NCBI RefSeq assembly: GCF_001625305.1
Contig: NW_017804353.1
Span: forward strand, 2,857,209-2,921,208
From: Branchiostoma belcheri
Taxonomy: Eukaryota > Chordata > Leptocardii > Amphioxiformes > Branchiostomatidae
Length of the DNA: 64,000 nucleotides
Reading direction: 5' to 3'
Of this stretch, positions 59,440-64,000 are shown one piece after another. The translations under genes were made by a program, and so were the position numbers. The notes under the pieces are model-generated. The model did not search any database, was not told the DNA's origin, and saw only the letters and a list, made by a program, of their open reading frames with translations. Numbering within the stretch: the stretch's first letter is position 1; each line of letters starts with the position of its first letter.

Positions 59440-60998
59440 CGATTTTTGTGTAAACGAAGTTTGCCGACGTGTCAGCGAGGCACGTCACCCGGTGAAGAGG
59501 CTATGCCAACGGGGAAGGGGAGGCTTTGTCCCTCGTTAATCAACTACACGACTACAGATGTCTCGCAGAGCGTCTTGGAGGCAAAAATATAAACTAGAAC
59601 TTGAGTCTCGCGCCAACCTTCGGAACGGAACGACGGGGAGCGTTGAAGGATAAATGGCAGTCCCCAGTTCTGTACACCCTTCTGGGCCGTAGACATAGTC
59701 TAGAACTCGGCCAAGGCGTAAGGGGAATACATGGGTCAGTGAACCTTCTCCGTCATGCTTGCCTTACTCCTAAATGTAATAAACTCTATTTGGTCCATTG
59801 CTACTAAAAATGTATTTGTACAGTCCGAAAGGGTTTAGTGGCCTTAAGTGTACACCAGATAAAGGATTCGGATCTTCAAGTATGAGCCAATTTTGGAGGG
59901 CGTTGTCTTGTTAGAAGGCGGGCCATAGCCACCCTGACACCGTACATGTGTTCTAACCGTCCTTTTGCGAGCTATACGCTGCTTAAGGTCCTACAAGCTG
60001 CCGATGGAGTGTCAGGTCTGAGCGTCATAGCGTGCCACGGTAACTCTGGGCGGCGGAATTCGGTTACAACGATAATATTTTGGAGGGAAGGAAAACGTTT
60101 AATCCGTTCTAAAGTGTAGGAGTCTCCGGCGGTATGCGGGAAGGCATCGCCGGCACGCCCACCGCAGGAAGAGATCAGACGATCAAAATGCCAATAATTC
60201 GCCGACGGGTGTTGTGCATTAGGCCGAGCCGTCCGGCCAAAAGACGCGGGAGGCTATATTTAGTCAGTGACTGTGACCGTGCCGCGGCTTACCGGCTGCA
60301 CGTGAAATGCTCGCTGACGTAACGTCGCACCAGGGGTTTGTTCTTACTCAGCCTTGGCGTTCCGTCTGTCAACAGGAACGTCGACTAACTGTCTTACTGA
60401 GTTCCGCCACACTGAAAACGAAAAGTGAAATAACGTCTACAGATACAAATAGGAATGAGAGGTGACGTAGAGGCCCTTCAAATCCATTGCCAAGTGCAAG
60501 CAGTATTCTTCCTGTTCTAATTGAAAAAGTACGTTAAACTTTCCTAAAATCAGCACACGACTCGGTCACGACTCGGAAATGAGTCGATAAACGCCTGTGT
60601 AGGGGCGTAATACCATCAATGTGGAAACTGTCTTTAAAGAGTCACAAAAGAAATAGCCTCTATTGACAATTACGTTATAATAGGAAGCGTCTGGGGCCCC
60701 ATGCCATGTTGGCACTACACCGACCGTTTTACCGAGAAAGGGAAGTAAAAGAAGTGCCAAGAGGACATTACGAGTGGAAGTCCACGTAGGGTACCCTCCG
60801 TCATCCATTGTGAAGTACGATCCGTATTCCTCGCGCTCGTCTCCTTGACCTGGTCACTTTTGCTGCCATATTTCTTCTCCTTGATTCTCCTGTTAGACCA
60901 TCCCGGCTTCAACGTATCAAGACAATGTGTCTATTTCTGAAGCCAAGATGAAAACTTGCCAATACCACACACTGAGTGACATCTCTCATCTTTGTTAA
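59440..60998. other. CCN upstream region, no gene seen
   Basis: GC-rich near the promoter, then mixed. It holds the MEF2-type match and an AGGAATG word (60451-60457) resembling a TEAD site. Short open frames on both strands show no domain. It is bounded upstream by the hairpin array. Confidence 0.5.
60254..60263. promoter_or_regulatory. MEF2-type site upstream of CCN
   Basis: CTATATTTAG matches CTA(A/T)4TAG exactly, about 1 kb upstream of the TATA box. Nothing else around it supports an enhancer, so the call is weak. Confidence 0.25.
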
Positions 60999-61302
60999 TG
61001 TAGCTTGCACATATGAAGCCTTCCTGGTAGACTTCATATGTGTAAGTTACATATACATGTACACGATACATATACTGCCTATACTAGTGTAGCTTGCACA
61101 TATGAAGCCCTTGAGACTTCATATGTGCAAGCTACATGTACACACTATACTATATACTAGTACATGTACTACATCTCTGTGTAGCTTGCACATATGAAAC
61201 CTTCCTTGTAGACTTCATATGTGCAAGCTACAAAAGCTACAAGGTAATAGTATATATGGCGTAGCTTGCACATATGGAGCCTTCCTTGTAGACTTCATAT
61301 GT
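60999..61302. repeat. Tandem array of four ~53-bp hairpins
   Basis: Four copies begin at 60999, 61088, 61180 and 61261 (periods about 89, 92 and 81 bp). Each has a left arm TGTAGCTTGCACATATGAAG, a 9-15 base loop and a right arm that is its reverse complement. The fourth copy is interrupted after CTTCATATG and resumes at 63128-63143. Most departures from perfect pairing would be G-U wobbles in RNA (two in copy 1, one in copy 4); copy 3 has one true mismatch next to the loop. It may be a tandem fold-back satellite, a MITE cluster or a small-RNA hairpin cluster; the 20-bp stem is short for a classic miRNA. Confidence 0.85.
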
Positions 61303-61390
61303 TCAGTTCAGTTCAGTTCAGTTCAGTTTTTATTCGCACTTTAAAACAAAATACAGACACAAGAAAATATAAATGAAATGTGACAGTGCA

Positions 61391-61430
61391 GGGAGGCCGG
61401 AAGCATAAAATGCTTATGAGGAGGCCTCCC
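61391..61430 (-). other. Stem-loop in LINE 3' UTR
   Basis: Outer stem GGGAGGCC/GGCCTCCC (61391-61398 with 61423-61430) and inner stem AAGCAT/ATGCTT (61401-61406 with 61410-61415) form a 40-nt two-tier hairpin. It lies about 90 bp from the element's 3' tail. Conserved 3' hairpins recognised by the RT are known for several LINE clades; the role here is inference. Confidence 0.6.
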
Positions 61431-61593
61431 TTCATAACTTAATTAACGATTCAAATTAATCGGATAAATAAGAAATAACTTACTAGGTAACGGGTAAATG
61501 AAACAAAACAATAAAATACAATACGATACAATACTATCTACAATAATGAAAAGTAGTAATGAAAAGTAGTAAACAAGGAAACTTAAACAAAAA

Positions 61594-63127
61594 TTAAGAA
61601 TGTGTGGGGTTATTTATGAAAGTTGCTTTAGTATGATTTTTGAAAATGGTGATGGAGGGAGTAATTTGTAAAGTTCTACTTAGGTTGTTCCAAATTGTTG
61701 GGCCTCTGTACGTGATTGTAAATTGACGAAGATTCGATTTCGCATTGGATGGCCTTAAATAATTGCATTGGCGTGTAAAGTGGTTGTGGATGTCTGAGTT
61801 TAATAAGAAGGTGTAGGTGTCGTGGAAGGTTTCAGGAAGGCAAGGACATTTATTCATTATCTTGTACATTAAAAGACTTGTTTGTAGTTTATTTATGTCA
61901 TTTATGGACAGTATTTTGAGCTTTTTAAACAATGGTGCAGTAGGGAAAGTGAATGAAACTTTTGACGCTATCCTGATGTATCGTTTCTGAAGCAAAAAAA
62001 GCGGTTTAAGTGATGTAGTGTATGTACTTGCCCATATAATATTACAATAACTTAAGTAAGGATAGATAAGACTATAATAGAGAGTGATAAATGTTTTAGG
62101 AGATAAAAGATTTCCTACTTTCCGTATAATACCAATGTTCTTGGATATTTTTTTACTAATAAGATCGATGTGATTTTTCCATGTTAATTTTGCATCTATT
62201 AAAACCCCTAGAAAACGGGTGTGTGTTACTTGAGTAATAAGGTTGTTGTTTATGTATATTTGTACGTTTTCCTTCGGGTAATTTCTATTTTTACCTGCAA
62301 ATATTATTAAATTTGTTTTCTTAACATTTAAAGACAATTTGTTTGTTTTAAACCACTTATTTACTTTATCCAATTCTTCGTTCATTGTAGTTACTAACGT
62401 GTTGAGATTTTTATGAGACATGAATAGATTTGTATCATCAGCAAAGAGAAGAGCAAATAATTTTTGAGATACTTGTGCTAAATCATTTATGTAAATTAGA
62501 AAAAGTAGGGGTCCCAGGATGGATCCTTGCGGAACGCCACATGTTATCGAGTTATGTTGTGATTTGTAAATGCCATTGGTAACATATTGTTTTCTGTTAG
62601 CAAGATAATCTTTAAGCCAATCATGAACTGTGTTTTGTAAGCCGTACATATGTAATTTGTCAAGTAATATTTTGTGGTCAACGGTATCAAATGCTTTTGA
62701 AAGATCAAGAAATATGCCTACGGTGTATTCGTTGTTTTCTAACGCTTCGGTTATTTTATCAGTTAAGCATAACAGGGGCATGTACGTAGAATATTTTTTG
62801 CGAAATCCATATTGATGAGAATAAAGAATATTATTTGTTTCTAAGTGACTTAAAATTCTTTTATAAACTAATTTTTCTAAGATTTTTGAAAACGTAGGAA
62901 GGATTGATATAGGTCTGTAGTTTGTAAATATGTCAAGATCTCCGGTTTTGTATAGGGGTATTACTTTGGCCATTTTCAATTCTGTTGGTACTGATCCAGT
63001 TGACAAAGAAAGCTTAAAAATATGAGTAATTGGTTCTAAAATGGAGGAGACATTTTGCTTTATCAAAGATGCACTTAATTCGTCATGACCTGGAGCTGCA
63101 TTTTTCAAATTTATGATAATATCGTGA
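61594..63127 (-). CDS. LINE reverse transcriptase, 5'-truncated ORF2
   Basis: Open frame of just over 500 residues, entering from the truncation junction and ending in a stop at 61594. Counting from a TTG codon at 63108, a non-authentic start, the RT motifs in order are: NAAPGHDEL (about 3-11), NYRPISILP (63-71), FLDLSKAFDTVDH with catalytic Asp135 (133-145), GVPQGSILGP (191-200), and FADDT with Asp224/225 (222-226). The thumb-type segment FLGVLIDAKLTWKNH and the C-terminal YRGPTIWNNL typical of CR1/L2/Jockey-group LINEs follow. No RNase H is seen. Catalytic residues are intact, but the endonuclease is missing, so the copy is probably not autonomous. Confidence 0.93.
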
Positions 63128-63143
63128 ATATGTGCAAGCTACA

Positions 63144-64000
63144 ATCTAAAAGTACATATCTCATGAACATTTTTGTATACACCAATTGCTGGTGTACTTT
63201 TTGTTTCTGTGTCAGGCTCTACAAACCTTCGCTTGACTCATCCTGTCCATGTGTCACATCCATGCTATCCCACCAGGCCTTGCGCGTGTGCCAAGTCCAA
63301 GGTCAAGCACATGGGAGGGGTAATACGTGACCTTGAAGGTGCGAGTCAATAACGTCTGCACGGCAGAAGGCTGAGGGTTCTCTCCAAGAAAAAATATGTT
63401 TCTAAAAGGGAAGAGTGCCCTGAAAACCTGTCGTTATCAGATGGAATGAGATTTTAACTTGTGCAGGTGTACCTGTGAGTTTGTCTTCTTTTAAATCATA
63501 CCTGAACATATATATCGAACATATATATGCAAATATAAAATCAAGTCACGCTCCAAATCAGGTATAAAATTAAGTCCAATCTCGGCTTCATTGATCGCTG
63601 TATAGTGAAAAGGGGGCCTTGTTACATCTCTGTTCTGTTACTGCTCCTTCTTATTGTATCTCGATGTGGGCAGGTTATCTTTTAGTCAATTGAACGCCCC
63701 ACCGGTACCATTTATGCAGTTGTGGGAAAAGGAAAGGGTGTGTGGGGGATTTGTGGCCGCAAGTGCCTTAACCTCAACAACTGCACCAGTTTAGCACTGC
63801 AAATTTAGAAGCGCATTTTTAACCTTACTTTAAAAAGCCTGTTTATTCCGCGATACCGCTGATGTGTTGACGCTCCCCCGACCGTGGGGTCGCGTCCAGA
63901 CGTCAGTGGAGAATACCGTGGAGATTTCCCGTGCCGGGCTGTGTCTGTGTCAGTTCTGACGACCATGAGAGAAGGCCGGGCCGCACGCAACTATCTCCAA
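63144..64000. other. Right-hand end of the window, no gene seen
   Basis: Non-coding as far as can be seen. It has a small AT duplication (GAACATATATAT twice, about 63.50-63.53 kb) and a GC-rich patch from about 63.85 kb to the end. Confidence 0.45.

Larger units (their letters stand above)
61302..63127 (-). mobile_element. Young 5'-truncated CR1/L2/Jockey-type LINE insertion
   Basis: Non-LTR retrotransposon inserted in the fourth hairpin. Its 3' end (low-coordinate side) is AATAAAAAC followed by about five ACTGA/TGAAC pentamers. The same hexamer ATATGT sits at both edges (61297-61302 and 63128-63133), a short target-site duplication. Removing the insert restores an uninterrupted hairpin. The 5' part (endonuclease and any ORF1) is absent and the reading frame runs open to the junction, typical of truncation during target-primed reverse transcription. 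The lack of stops argues for a recent event. Confidence 0.92.

Noticed and set aside
60566..60808. 80-codon minus-strand frame upstream of CCN with a hydrophobic stretch
   Set aside because: No family recognised and no promoter or splice evidence.

Overview
This is metazoan nuclear DNA, most likely from a cephalochordate (amphioxus, Branchiostoma). The one real gene is a multi-exon member of the CCN family (CYR61/CTGF/NOV matricellular proteins), split by GT-AG introns. The repeats fit the same kind of genome: CR1/L2/Jockey-type LINE pieces, LINE 3' ends of the form AATAAA plus a 4-5 base microsatellite, long CA tracts and many small tandem duplications. The lineage is inferred from the chordate-like CCN sequence and the style of the LINEs; no species-specific marker was seen.

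Layout. From 1 to about 47.5 kb there is no coding sequence that can be supported. It is a gene-poor stretch, AT-rich, with GC-rich islets roughly every few kb. It also holds minisatellites (7.04, 16.47 and 34.55 kb), tandem duplications (12.3, 28.4, 32.7, 42.6 and 45.4 kb), a degenerate ~170-bp satellite (39.2-40.2 kb), CA/CG tracts (18.3 and 29.0 kb), LINE 3' tails, a dispersed self-complementary repeat family, and one long imperfect hairpin of pre-miRNA dimensions (10.04-10.12 kb).

From 47.58 to 59.09 kb, on the minus strand, lies a complete CCN gene of eight coding exons. Every junction is a GT-AG splice with matching phase. The exons join into 362 codons: signal peptide, IGFBP, VWC, linker, TSP1 and C-terminal cystine knot, with all 38 cysteines expected of the family. 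Upstream is a compact promoter with a TATA box, a full CRE, a second near-CRE overlapping an E-box, a perfect three-unit heat-shock element and a perfect CArG box. This layout suits an immediate-early, serum- and stress-responsive secreted protein. Introns 1 and 5 (about 4.0 and 4.5 kb) hold repeats: a LINE remnant, a ~180-bp fold-back and three copies of the dispersed family.

Upstream of the gene, 61.0-61.3 kb carries four tandem copies of a ~53-bp near-perfect hairpin. The fourth copy is split by a young, 5'-truncated LINE (61.30-63.13 kb, minus strand) with an open reverse transcriptase frame, a pentanucleotide 3' tail and a short target-site duplication. The last ~0.85 kb holds nothing recognisable.

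All calls come from reading the sequence alone. Exon coordinates were derived by hand from splice signals and reading phase. Regulatory motifs are exact-string matches and have not been tested for function.
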